The notes below the pieces were generated by a model. It did no database searches. It saw nothing but the letters and a program-made list of their open reading frames with translations, and was not told the origin of the DNA. Below are positions 6,809 to 14,782 of a stretch of 64,000 bases of DNA, one piece after another. Each line of letters opens with the position of its first letter. The first letter of the stretch is position 1. Origin of the DNA: an uncultured Lachnospiraceae bacterium (GTDB lineage: Bacteria; Bacillota; Clostridia; Lachnospirales; Lachnospiraceae). The translations under genes and the position numbers were made by a program. The DNA is taken from positions 1-64,000 of the forward strand of contig CAJUFQ010000016.1 in NCBI GenBank assembly GCA_910585625.1. The letters run 5' to 3'.

Positions 6809-7912
6809 ATGGCCGTTTACTATTTCACACTCTCAATCCTGGCAATCTCAGGCTGCTTCCTTACGGGAAACAGGAAAAACAGCAGAAACACAGCCCTTTA
6901 TCTATGTGCTGCATTCCTGCTGCTTACCCTCGTAAGTTCCTGCCGCTATGCCATCGGTTTTGATTATTTTTCCTACCGCAACATTTATGAAATGGTATCC
7001 CAATGGTCATTTAGCGATATCCTCCATATTTATGGGGGAGAGCCGTTCTATTTTATCCTCTGTAAGCTTTTTACCATGGCGGGCTTCACCTACCAGCTCT
7101 TTCTTCTGGCCGTGAATATGTTCCTGATATATGTGGCGATGCGTTTCATTTACCGCTATTCGAAGCTTCCCTGGGTCAGCGCCTGCCTCTATGTCATGCT
7201 GCAGTTTCTCGCTTTCAACATGAACCTGATCCGACAGTCAATCGCCGCCGCGTTCTTCCTCCTGGCCTATCCGTACCTGAAAGAGCAAAAACCCCTGCCC
7301 TTTGCCGCCCTTCTTCTGACCGGCGGGCTTTTCCACAATTCCCTGTTCTTTGTGTTTCCCTTATATTTCCTGCTGCCCAAGAAGCTAGGCAAGAAAGCCC
7401 TGCTTTCACTGTGCGCGCTCACAATTACCGTGTACCTATTCTTTGAGCCGCTGTTCCCCCTCGTGCGTCCATTCCTCCCCGCAAGGTATTCGGCTTACCA
7501 GGGAAGTTATTTCTGGCAGGCAAATGGGTTTCTCTATGTGCTGTTCCCTGCCTTGTACTGCCTGCTCGTCCTCTTATTCCATAACAGGATTACAGATCCC
7601 TTCCTGCGTTCCCTTTCCATGAACAGCGCGCTTTGTCACTGTATCATCAGCCTGTTCATTACCAGGCACTTTATCCTGGAACGTTTTGCTGTATACCCCT
7701 TTGCCTTCTCCCTGATTGCCATACCAGAAATCATCTGCTCCTTCCCGGGCGAAAAAAGACACGGCAGAAAGCCATTCCTGACTTACCGCCGCGTCCTGCT
7801 GCTGTTCCTCTTATTGGGCTGCGCGTATTTTGCATTCGCCGTGCTTACCGGTTCTCACCGCGTCTATCCTTATATAGGACTGTGGGACAAAAGCGTATCC
7901 CTGCCGGATTAG
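6809..7912 (+). CDS. EpsG-family polytopic membrane protein
   Basis: A 367-residue membrane protein with about ten hydrophobic helices. The motifs RYAIGFDYFSYRNIYE (about residues 46-61) and FNMNLIRQSIAAAFF (about residues 130-145) are the typical EpsG/Wzy-like conserved segments; EpsG proteins take part in exopolysaccharide or capsule polymer export. There is no surrounding glycosyltransferase cluster. It follows two exported proteins and precedes the convergent nadA, so it may serve a small surface glycan or glycoprotein system rather than a full capsule locus. GCGGAGG precedes the ATG. Confidence 0.75.
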   Translation: MAVYYFTLSILAISGCFLTGNRKNSRNTALYLCAAFLLLTLVSSCRYAIGFDYFSYRNIYEMVSQWSFSDILHIYGGEPFYFILCKLFTMAGFTYQLFLLAVNMFLIYVAMRFIYRYSKLPWVSACLYVMLQFLAFNMNLIRQSIAAAFFLLAYPYLKEQKPLPFAALLLTGGLFHNSLFFVFPLYFLLPKKLGKKALLSLCALTITVYLFFEPLFPLVRPFLPARYSAYQGSYFWQANGFLYVLFPALYCLLVLLFHNRITDPFLRSLSMNSALCHCIISLFITRHFILERFAVYPFAFSLIAIPEIICSFPGEKRHGRKPFLTYRRVLLLFLLLGCAYFAFAVLTGSHRVYPYIGLWDKSVSLPD

Positions 7913-7969
7913 CCGTATGCCCAACGCTTACCGTCCAAGCCGGATATCTTAACACATGCCTCCGAAAGC

Positions 7970-8875
7970 TTACGACCCAAGCGTCAGCATACGTTCTAAA
8001 GGTTTGTTGGCACGAATCCGCGTCTCTTCATCCATCTCAACCGTATTTTCCATTTTCTCCAAGGCGTCCGCCACCTTTTCCAGCGTAATGCGCTTCATGT
8101 TCGGGCAGAACTGCTGATGCCCGGCAGGATAGAAACGCTTGCCCGGGTTCTTCTGCTTTAATTCATACAAGACGCCCAGTTCCGTACAAATGATAAATTC
8201 TTCCGCCTGGCTCTTTGCTACGGCATCGATAATCCCGGATGTGCTGCCGATATAATCAGCCATCCCCACTACATCCGGCGTGCATTCCGGATGGACAAGA
8301 ATCTTCGCCTGGGGATGTGTTTCCTTTGCTTTCCTCACATGTTCCGACGTAATGTCTCTATGTACATGGCAGAAACCGTCATTGAAAATGAACTGCTTCT
8401 CTGGTACTTGGGACGCCACATAACGCCCCAGATTTTCGTCTGGGATAAAATAAATGTGCTGGTTCGGCAGCTCCCTGACAATCTTTAAGGCATTGGAGGA
8501 TGTGACGCAGACATCTGAATGGGTCTTCAGCTCCGCCGTGGAATTGATATAACAGACAACTGCAAGGTCATCATATTCCTCCCGCATCTTTTGAATCTGC
8601 CCGATATCCGCCATATGCGCCATCGGGCAGTCCGCCTGCATATCCGGCATGATTACCGTCTTCTGTGGGCTTAAAATCTTCGCGCTCTCGCCCATGAAGG
8701 ACACCCCGCAGAATAAAATTGTCCTTGCTTCTGCTTTTGCCGCAATCTTGCTGAGATAAAAAGAGTCCCCGACATAGTCGGCAATCGCCTGCACCTCATC
8801 CTCGACATAATAATGCGCCAGGATGACTGCATCCCGCTCTCGTTTCAATTCCTTAATTTTATCTATCGTTGACAT
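7970..8875 (-). CDS. nadA: Quinolinate synthase A
   Basis: This 301-residue enzyme condenses iminoaspartate with dihydroxyacetone phosphate to quinolinate in NAD synthesis, using a [4Fe-4S] cluster. Conserved segments are LAHYYVEDEVQ, FCGVSFMGESAKIL (first cluster cysteine), HPECTPDV (second), GSTSGII, and CPNMKRI (third). The start at 8875 has GGGAG five bases upstream; an in-frame ATG at 8896 lacks a site. The usual partners nadB and nadC are not adjacent. A sigma-A promoter lies at 8972-9000 and transcription converges on the EpsG gene. Confidence 0.93.
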   Translation of the reverse strand: MSTIDKIKELKRERDAVILAHYYVEDEVQAIADYVGDSFYLSKIAAKAEARTILFCGVSFMGESAKILSPQKTVIMPDMQADCPMAHMADIGQIQKMREEYDDLAVVCYINSTAELKTHSDVCVTSSNALKIVRELPNQHIYFIPDENLGRYVASQVPEKQFIFNDGFCHVHRDITSEHVRKAKETHPQAKILVHPECTPDVVGMADYIGSTSGIIDAVAKSQAEEFIICTELGVLYELKQKNPGKRFYPAGHQQFCPNMKRITLEKVADALEKMENTVEMDEETRIRANKPLERMLTLGS

Positions 8876-8971
8876 ATCTGCTCCCGCTTTCTCCATTCCA
8901 ATATGACGCTGCCTGAAATGGTTCCTTCTGTATTCCTTGGGAAAAGCGCCCTTTGCTTCCCTTTTCTGCTT

Positions 8972-9000
8972 ACTATCTCACAAGAATGGCGTTCTGTCAA
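8972..9000 (-). promoter_or_regulatory. Sigma-A promoter for nadA
   Basis: Minus-strand TTGACA (9000-8995) and GATAGT (8977-8972) with a 17-base spacer. The leader of about 90 bases contains a small hairpin (GGGAAGC/GCTTTTCCC) but no recognisable NAD riboswitch. Confidence 0.6.
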
Positions 9001-9043
9001 TCCCTAAACGTTCTCCTGCGCGGAAATCAATTTTAAAATATCC

Positions 9044-10141
9044 TTACCTCTTAAGCTCAACGCCTAGCTTTTGCAGCGTCTTCCACAAGGCTTCCATGGT
9101 TTCCGCCATGTCTTCTTCATTCGCGTTGCTGCCCATATGCCCGATGCGGATGACCTTCCCGGCAAGGCTGCCAAGGGAGCCTGCCAGCAGGATGCCATGC
9201 TCGCTGCGCATAGTTTCCAGGATTTCCTGTGCCGTCGTCCCTTCCGGCACGTCGAACACGGTCACGGTATTGGAAAACCCGCTCTCCAAATAAAGCTTAA
9301 GCCCCGCCTCCGTCAACGATTTCCGGCATTCCCCTGCAATCCTGGCATGACGCGGCAGCATGTCCGGGTCAGCTGCAATATTATCAATGGCTGCGCGCAG
9401 CCCATAAATATCGCTGATAGGCATGGTATAGGGAAACCATTTTGCTTCGTAATACCCCTCAAACAATCTCAGGTTGGCATAGAAAGAGGCCACCGGCGTC
9501 TTCCGCCTGGCCATTGCATCTTTTGCCTCCGCACTGAGGGTCACGAATGTCAGTCCCGGCGGTGCGGAGACAGCTTTCTGCGAGCCGCCGCAAAGGATGT
9601 CAATCCCAGAATCGTCCACGCGCACTTCCTCTCCAAACATAGAGGACACGGCATCCACCACGGTCAGGATTCCGTATTTTTTAAGAATCGGACAAAGGAC
9701 GCCGATATCATTGAGGATTCCGCTTGGCGTGTCACAATGGACAAGCGTCGCATATTTATAATCGTGGCTCTCCTTTAAGAACGCTTCCAACTCTTGCGGA
9801 CAGATTGGATTCCTGCCGTCAACCGTATAAAGTTCCGGCTCGCCGCCGTAAAGGGACACAAAGTCTGCAAATCCCTCCCCAAAAATGCCGTTGTCCAAGA
9901 CCAGGACTTTGTCTCCCGGCTCCGTCAAGGAAGCGCAGGCTGCTTCCAGCCCCAAAATCCCTTCTCCTCCTAAAATCAGCGTCTCATTCTCCGTATGGAG
10001 CAGCCGGCTGATTTTTTCACATGTCTCCTTATAAAAATCTGCGAACGACTCGTCAATATCCGGGTTTCCGCATTCTTTTGCCCGTGCCAGGCGGACATTT
10101 TCTTTCACCTGGGTAGGGCCAGGGGTCATCATTTTGTACAT
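9044..10141 (-). CDS. Class V aminotransferase (alanine-glyoxylate type)
   Basis: A 365-residue PLP enzyme of the alanine-glyoxylate/serine-pyruvate aminotransferase group. It starts with the family hallmark MMTPGPTQV, has LGGEGILGLEAAC for the phosphate-binding turn, VDAVSSMFGE with the cofactor aspartate, and GGSQKAVSAPPGL with the Schiff-base lysine. Related enzymes also act on pyridoxamine or 2-aminoethylphosphonate, so the amino donor is uncertain. It starts two bases after the end of a LacI-type regulator and is almost certainly co-transcribed with it, which suggests induction by a small metabolite. Confidence 0.85.
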   Translation of the reverse strand: MYKMMTPGPTQVKENVRLARAKECGNPDIDESFADFYKETCEKISRLLHTENETLILGGEGILGLEAACASLTEPGDKVLVLDNGIFGEGFADFVSLYGGEPELYTVDGRNPICPQELEAFLKESHDYKYATLVHCDTPSGILNDIGVLCPILKKYGILTVVDAVSSMFGEEVRVDDSGIDILCGGSQKAVSAPPGLTFVTLSAEAKDAMARRKTPVASFYANLRLFEGYYEAKWFPYTMPISDIYGLRAAIDNIAADPDMLPRHARIAGECRKSLTEAGLKLYLESGFSNTVTVFDVPEGTTAQEILETMRSEHGILLAGSLGSLAGKVIRIGHMGSNANEEDMAETMEALWKTLQKLGVELKR

Positions 10142-10143
10142 CG

Positions 10144-11202
10144 CTATCCTTCCTTTCTTCTTTCATGCACCCGGGCTTTCTGCACGCTCTCCCGGATTAC
10201 CAGGGTCGCAGGCACAGAAATCCTAACAGGTATTTCTCCATTCCCTTTTGCCATCCTCTGCATCAGCCATACTGCTTGCCTTACCATTTCTTCTATATTG
10301 ATGCGGATGCCTGACAGCTGGGGCTGCATCATAGTTGCAAGAGCCGTATCGTTATACCCGAGGATGCTGAAATCGCTCGGCACCCGATAGCCCATAATCT
10401 GCAAGGCCCGGAACACGCCCAAGGCTGTAGTCTCATTATATGTAAAAAATGCCGTGGGCAGCTCATCCGCCTCCTGAATCCCTTTTACATATTGCATTAT
10501 CTGTTCCGCCACGTCATCGCCCTGCCATTCTGCATCCATGAGCAGTCCCTCGGCATCCCCCTCACGCCGCTTCATATATTCAGAAAAAATCTTACGGCGC
10601 AGTTCCGGCGCCTGGCGGCAAGTAGAATCTGTGGAAAATTCCGGCCCCACAAATACAATTCTCCGATGCCCTTGGGCAATCAGATACTCCACACCTTGCC
10701 GGATACCCACCTCATAATCCGGCATCACAGAACAGAATTTTTCTGGAAATGGGGCAGATTCCAAGAATACAATCCTGGACGTGCATTTCTCCATCGCCGC
10801 AATCTGCCCCTCTCGGAACTGGCCGATTGCCAGTATCCCGTCCAGTTCGCGTGAAACTGCGCTGCGGTAACACTCCTCTTCCTCATCATACTGCATGACA
10901 AAAGTCTCAATCTCATTCTCAAAACAGCACTTTTCCACATTATTCTTCACATATAGATAATATGGGTCTTTTTCCGATTCCTGGTCTGTCACCATTTCCA
11001 CAATCCCAAGCTTCAGGTGCATCCCGGCTCCGTTCTTCCTGCCGGCATTCTGCTTGCTTGGATAGTCGACCTTTCCTGCTGCTTCAAGGATCATGCTCCG
11101 GGTATTCTCGGTGACCTTCAATGTCTCGTCTCCATTCAGAACCCGGGATATCGTAGTTATGGAATATCCCGTTATTTCTGATAATTCTCTCAATGTTGCC
11201 AT
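10144..11202 (-). CDS. LacI-family transcriptional regulator (adjacent to aminotransferase)
   Basis: A 352-residue repressor. The N-terminal helix-turn-helix and hinge is TLRELSEITGYSITTISRVL (residues 3-22), followed by a periplasmic-binding-protein-like effector domain with GYRVPSDFSILGYND near residue 280. The effector is unknown. Gene order and the two-base gap to the class V aminotransferase suggest that it controls that gene and itself. It resembles the galactose-linked LacI at 32617 in overall layout, but the recognition helices differ (YSITTIS versus VSSATVS), so the DNA targets are probably different. Confidence 0.88.
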   Translation of the reverse strand: MATLRELSEITGYSITTISRVLNGDETLKVTENTRSMILEAAGKVDYPSKQNAGRKNGAGMHLKLGIVEMVTDQESEKDPYYLYVKNNVEKCCFENEIETFVMQYDEEEECYRSAVSRELDGILAIGQFREGQIAAMEKCTSRIVFLESAPFPEKFCSVMPDYEVGIRQGVEYLIAQGHRRIVFVGPEFSTDSTCRQAPELRRKIFSEYMKRREGDAEGLLMDAEWQGDDVAEQIMQYVKGIQEADELPTAFFTYNETTALGVFRALQIMGYRVPSDFSILGYNDTALATMMQPQLSGIRINIEEMVRQAVWLMQRMAKGNGEIPVRISVPATLVIRESVQKARVHERRKEG

Positions 11203-11238
11203 GCCTTTTCTCCACTGTCCCTTACTTCTTTTTCTAGC

Positions 11239-12009
11239 TTAAAACCCGCCGGACGATGCAATCACGTCCCGCATCTCATATCTTCCGGCAGGCTTGCCTG
11301 CAAGGAATTTCGCCGCTTCCACGGCGCCTTTGCCGAACACTGCCTTGGAATACGCCGTATGTCTGAACTCAATCACCTCGTCCGTGCCGGCAAAAATCAC
11401 TTCATGCTCGCCCACAATAGTGCCGCCGCGGACGGCCTGGATTCCAATTTCATACTTCTCACGCTTCTTCCTGTCCTTCGTCCTGTCATACTGGTAGGCA
11501 TAAGCATTGTCCAACGCTTCATTCAGCGAATCCGCAAGCGCAAGGGCCGTCCCACTCGGCGCGTCCACTTTCTGGTTATGGTGTTTTTCCACGATTTCCA
11601 TGTCAAATCCTGCTGGGGCGAGAATCTTTGCCGCACGTTTCAGCAAGTCCAGCAGCATATTAATCCCTAAAGACATATTGGCAGACTTCAGCACAGCCGT
11701 CTCCTTGGCGGCTTCCTCTACCCGGGCTAACTGCTGCTCGCTCAGCCCGGTCGTGCATAACACTACCGGCAACTTGCGCGCCACACAGTAATCCAGCAGG
11801 CCGTCCATTGCCGGAGCTGCCGCAAAATCTACGACTACGTCCGCCTCCACATCACACTGCGCAATATCTGCAAACACAGGATAGGCGTTTTCCAGCCCGG
11901 TATAAGGGTCGATGCCCGCCACAATCTCAATCTCTCCGTCCTCCCGGCAAATTCCTGAGATGACTTGTCCCATCTTCCCATTACAGCCGTGCATAATCAT
12001 TCTTACCAT
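11239..12009 (-). CDS. dapB: 4-hydroxy-tetrahydrodipicolinate reductase
   Basis: A 256-residue NAD(P)H-dependent enzyme of the lysine/diaminopimelate pathway. The N-terminal Rossmann motif is HGCNGKMGQ and the substrate signature EIVEKHHNQKVDAPSGTAL is complete. The ATG at 12009 follows GGGAGGAG. It lies 109 bases downstream of dapA on the same strand. Together with dapL and dapF at the other end of the window it completes most of the aminotransferase variant of meso-diaminopimelate synthesis. Confidence 0.95.
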   Translation of the reverse strand: MVRMIMHGCNGKMGQVISGICREDGEIEIVAGIDPYTGLENAYPVFADIAQCDVEADVVVDFAAAPAMDGLLDYCVARKLPVVLCTTGLSEQQLARVEEAAKETAVLKSANMSLGINMLLDLLKRAAKILAPAGFDMEIVEKHHNQKVDAPSGTALALADSLNEALDNAYAYQYDRTKDRKKREKYEIGIQAVRGGTIVGEHEVIFAGTDEVIEFRHTAYSKAVFGKGAVEAAKFLAGKPAGRYEMRDVIASSGGF

Positions 12010-12035
12010 CGTTTTCTCCTCCCGGATGTATAATT

Positions 12036-12107
12036 TGACCCCGCTGCCGCTGCAGCAGGGTCAGTGACGAAGCGGCTTTGGGCTGCCAACCATACAACAA
12101 CCCAAAG
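12036..12107 (-). repeat. Two hairpins between dapA and dapB
   Basis: The 109-base dapA-dapB gap holds CTTTGGG/CCCAAAG arms at 12076-12107 and a strong GC-rich stem at 12036-12063 (TGACCC...GGGTCA with GCTGC/GCAGC inside). Neither has a T run on the minus strand, so they look like mRNA processing or stability elements rather than terminators. Confidence 0.5.
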
Positions 12108-12118
12108 TCCCGTTAAAA

Positions 12119-13006
12119 TTATTTTATCAGTCCAAAACTTTGCATCGCCTGTCTGAGCTTCTCCAGGCTCTCGGGCTCCATATCGCTAAGAGGCGCCCGC
12201 AAAGAACCAACCTCCCAGCCCATAAGGTTTAAGGCCGCTTTTACAGGGATTGGGTTCACTTCACAAAACAGCGCATCTACGAGTGAGAGCGCTTTGCACT
12301 GCATCTTAAGCGCTTCCTGCTGATTCCCATTCAGATAATTCATGACCATGTCATGCGTGAACTTCGGCGCCACATTGGAAAGTACAGAAATCACGCCAAT
12401 CCCGCCGCAGGCTAGCAACGGGATTACCTGGCCGTCTTCACCGGAATACAAATCAAAATCGCCCTGCGTCTGCTCCAGCAGGCGCAAGGTGTATGAAATG
12501 TCCCCCACAGCGTCCTTCATGCCCACAATATTCTCCACATTGCGCGATAATTCCGCCGCTGTCTCCGGCGCAATCTTACACCCGGTCCTTCCCGGCACAT
12601 TATATAAGATTATCGGAAGATCCACATTTTGGGCAATCTCCGTATAATGGCTTGCCAGCCCTTTCTGCGTCGCCTTATTATAATAAGGCGTCACCACAAG
12701 GAGGCCGTCCGCCCCCGCCTGCTGTGCCTGGCGGGACAAATATACTGCCGTCCTCGTGCAGTTGGAACCGGTTCCTGCAATCACCGGAATCCGTTTGCCG
12801 ACAATGGAAACAGCTGCCCGGATAACCTCAATATGCTCTTCCTCCGTAAGCGTCGACGCCTCTCCCGTAGTCCCCGTAATGATGATGCTGTCTGTCTCAT
12901 TTTTAATCTGGTCTTCCAAAAGCTCTGCCAATTTATCATAATTCACTTCCAGATTTTCGTTCATCGGCGTTACAAGCGCAACGCCTGCTCCCTTGAAAAT
13001 TGCCAT
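12119..13006 (-). CDS. dapA: 4-hydroxy-tetrahydrodipicolinate synthase
   Basis: A 295-residue aldolase that condenses pyruvate with aspartate semialdehyde, the first committed step to diaminopimelate and lysine. GTTGEASTL (pyruvate-binding), VVTPYYNK with the catalytic tyrosine, LYNVPGRTG, and GMKDAVGD with the Schiff-base lysine are all present. The start at 13006 follows AAGGAGG; an upstream extension of the frame to 13087 crosses the promoter and leader hairpin and is not real. Confidence 0.95.
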   Translation of the reverse strand: MAIFKGAGVALVTPMNENLEVNYDKLAELLEDQIKNETDSIIITGTTGEASTLTEEEHIEVIRAAVSIVGKRIPVIAGTGSNCTRTAVYLSRQAQQAGADGLLVVTPYYNKATQKGLASHYTEIAQNVDLPIILYNVPGRTGCKIAPETAAELSRNVENIVGMKDAVGDISYTLRLLEQTQGDFDLYSGEDGQVIPLLACGGIGVISVLSNVAPKFTHDMVMNYLNGNQQEALKMQCKALSLVDALFCEVNPIPVKAALNLMGWEVGSLRAPLSDMEPESLEKLRQAMQSFGLIK

Positions 13007-13021
13007 GCAAATATCCTCCTT

Positions 13022-13049
13022 AAAAAGCCGACTACTAATGAGCCGGCTT
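13022..13049 (-). terminator. Leader hairpin with T run just before dapA (attenuator-like)
   Basis: On the minus strand AAGCCG (13049-13044) pairs with CGGCTT (13030-13025), followed by five Ts and then directly the dapA AAGGAGG. The dapA promoter lies upstream, so dapA mRNA must cross this terminator-like structure. No lysine riboswitch aptamer fits in the roughly 20-base segment before it. Confidence 0.55.
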
Positions 13050-13077
13050 ATAATCCTGAAATTCTTCAACTGAAAAC

Positions 13078-13106
13078 AATATAGCATTTTCCTTCCATAA
13101 AGTCAA
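13078..13106 (-). promoter_or_regulatory. Sigma-A promoter for dapA-dapB
   Basis: Minus-strand TTGACT (13106-13101) and TATATT (13083-13078) with a 17-base spacer. Predicted transcription starts about 65 bases before the dapA ATG. Confidence 0.75.
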
Positions 13107-13133
13107 CCACGATTAAAAGAATTCCTGATAAAT

Positions 13134-13628
13134 TTATAACAATGGCTCACGTTCATGGATTTCATATATCTTACCTATATATTTGTCCAGGCCTTCGCCC
13201 ACTGCTCTCCCGGTGAAGATAATCTCTGTATCTTCGGATGCTGCCCCCAGCAGGGACTCCATATCCTCTTCGGATACCATCTGGTTAGCGAGGACTCCTA
13301 AAAACTCATCCAGGATCAGAAGGCTGCATTCTCCCGTCACCAAAACCTTACGGGCAAAATTGAATCCGTTGCGGATATTGATTGCCTCCTCTTCCTGTTC
13401 CTCTCTGGATAATTCCACAAAATTTTTCTCCGATTTCGCAAAGCTGAAAAACTTCACTTCCGGCTCCAGCCTCCGCAGGAACTCTACTTCATCTTCCCGT
13501 TTTCCTTTGAGAAACTGGATGATAATAGCGCATCCTCCCTGCCCTGCAGCCTGTACTGCACATCCAAGCGCTGCTGTTGTCTTACCTTTTCCTTCTCCGC
13601 AATAAACAGTAACCTTTTCCTTACACAT
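13134..13628 (-). CDS. cobO: Cob(I)alamin adenosyltransferase (CobO/BtuR type)
   Basis: A 164-residue P-loop enzyme transferring the adenosyl group of ATP to corrinoid cobalt. The Walker A motif GEGKGKTTAALG is at residues 11-22, LLILDEFLG provides the acidic motif, and IIFTGRAVGEGL the conserved C-terminal segment (TGR). The length is slightly shorter than E. coli BtuR, as is usual in clostridia. It stands alone, without other cobalamin genes nearby, so it probably serves corrinoid salvage. Confidence 0.9.
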   Translation of the reverse strand: MCKEKVTVYCGEGKGKTTAALGCAVQAAGQGGCAIIIQFLKGKREDEVEFLRRLEPEVKFFSFAKSEKNFVELSREEQEEEAINIRNGFNFARKVLVTGECSLLILDEFLGVLANQMVSEEDMESLLGAASEDTEIIFTGRAVGEGLDKYIGKIYEIHEREPLL

Positions 13629-13703
13629 GCCGTTTTCCTTTCTCTTTCACAAAAAGCTTTTCTTAAAATACCACAAAGCTCTGGAAAATGCAACTAACAG
13701 TTG

Positions 13704-13801
13704 GTTCCCCATTTCTTAAATTCCATAGTACCAATAGAGCTGTATTCGTGCGACAGTCCCCTTTTGCTACTAAAATACCAGTTACTATAAAAATGGGGAA
13801 C
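13704..13801. repeat. 11-bp perfect inverted repeat in intergenic DNA
   Basis: GTTCCCCATTT (13704-13714) and AAATGGGGAAC (13791-13801) bracket 76 bases of AT-rich sequence between cobO and the Ssb gene. No convincing gene lies inside. The arrangement resembles a small decayed mobile element, but no target-site duplication is obvious. Confidence 0.4.
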
Positions 13802-13870
13802 TCAAAACAGCCAGACACAAGGCTATCGAGGAAAATCATGCGAAAGCACACATGAACCCATCAAGGTACA

Positions 13871-14494
13871 TCATAAATATTCTATTTTGCTGACAGATAC
13901 TTCATAGGCTACCCGATGCTCCACTTCTGTCTCAGAAAGCTTCTTTACATATTCGCGGCTCTGGATGCGCCCATATACTTGTACATGGCCGCCAATCTCA
14001 AACCCAGAGGCAAATCTGGCGTTCCTTCCCCAACAGATGCAAGGTATGTAATCTGACTTTCCGTAAGAACGGTTTACAGCAATCAGGAGATCTGCGATTT
14101 CCCTTCCCAACGGCGTTTTCCGGTAAATCGGCTCCTTGCAGATATAGCCGTCAAGGAAAATCTGATTGCTCTTCTCCCCTTCCGGAATCTCATCCACAAA
14201 TTCCATCTCCCGTACAAAAACAGAAAGGACAAGGCGGTTCTTTTTCTCCTCATGCCGGTTATAGGAGCGGAATTGGCCATCCACCCGGATATACTGCCCA
14301 ATATAGCTGCTCTGCGTGTCTATCAGGCGTTCCGAAATCATCATAGGAATCACGTCTGCAAAATTGCTCAGACGGTTCACAGACACCTCCACCATGTAAA
14401 AGCCCTCCCCAAAGACTTCGTGGCTGTACTGAAAATCAGAAATGATTTCCCCCGTAATAGTAACTTGATTGTTTTCAAATATTTTATCTGCCAT
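13871..14494 (-). CDS. Single-stranded DNA-binding-like protein with two OB folds
   Basis: A 207-residue protein in which two Ssb-like OB-fold segments follow each other: residues about 5-105 (NNQVTITGEIISDF then YIRVDGQFRSYN) and about 115-205 (NQIFLDGYICKEP then GGHVQVYGRIQSREY). Bacterial Ssb normally has one OB fold and an acidic C-terminal tail (DDDIPF); that tail is absent here. It is therefore probably an accessory single-strand-binding or PriB-like protein rather than the main Ssb. The start at 14494 is chosen for AAAGGGGAA; a longer reading from 14530 has no site. Confidence 0.75.
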   Translation of the reverse strand: MADKIFENNQVTITGEIISDFQYSHEVFGEGFYMVEVSVNRLSNFADVIPMMISERLIDTQSSYIGQYIRVDGQFRSYNRHEEKKNRLVLSVFVREMEFVDEIPEGEKSNQIFLDGYICKEPIYRKTPLGREIADLLIAVNRSYGKSDYIPCICWGRNARFASGFEIGGHVQVYGRIQSREYVKKLSETEVEHRVAYEVSVSKIEYL

Positions 14495-14656
14495 GAATGT
14501 TAGTTCCCCTTTCGTATATCGATGGCACATCGATGAAGTAAAATTTTTCTAAAAGGATATCATTGCCTCCCTGAAAATATTCGCACTTCGTGTCGACAGC
14601 ACGATACATCTGTCCCGCTGTCCCTAATGCCTTATATGCAGTTTATGGTACTTCAC

Positions 14657-14685
14657 TTTACGGAAAACAGGAATTGCGTTATAAT
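14657..14685 (+). promoter_or_regulatory. Sigma-A promoter for the cyclophilin gene
   Basis: TTTACG (14657-14662) and a perfect TATAAT (14680-14685) with a 17-base spacer. Transcription should start near 14692, at the edge of the pseudoknot-like leader element. Confidence 0.65.
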
Positions 14686-14695
14686 AGGACCTACG

Positions 14696-14734
14696 GAGAG
14701 ATACCATGATTTGGCATAAAGATTCTCTCTGGTA
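14696..14734 (+). promoter_or_regulatory. Pseudoknot-like element at the 5' end of the cyclophilin mRNA
   Basis: GAGAGA (14696-14701) is complementary to TCTCTC (14724-14729), and the adjoining TACCA (14702-14706) is complementary to TGGTA (14730-14734). The order a-b-a'-b' gives either an H-type pseudoknot or two competing hairpins. It begins about four bases after the predicted transcription start. No known riboswitch class is recognised. Confidence 0.35.
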
Positions 14735-14782
14735 TTATAAATGCATGTTTAAAGAATATTTTAGAAAAGAGGTACAAAGACT

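Noticed and set aside
12119..13087. Longer dapA start at 13087
   Set aside because: The extension crosses the -10 box and the leader hairpin; AAGGAGG and family alignment support 13006.
13663..13851. 62-codon minus-strand frame in the cobO-Ssb gap
   Set aside because: No ribosome binding site, no family features, and it lies inside the inverted-repeat element.
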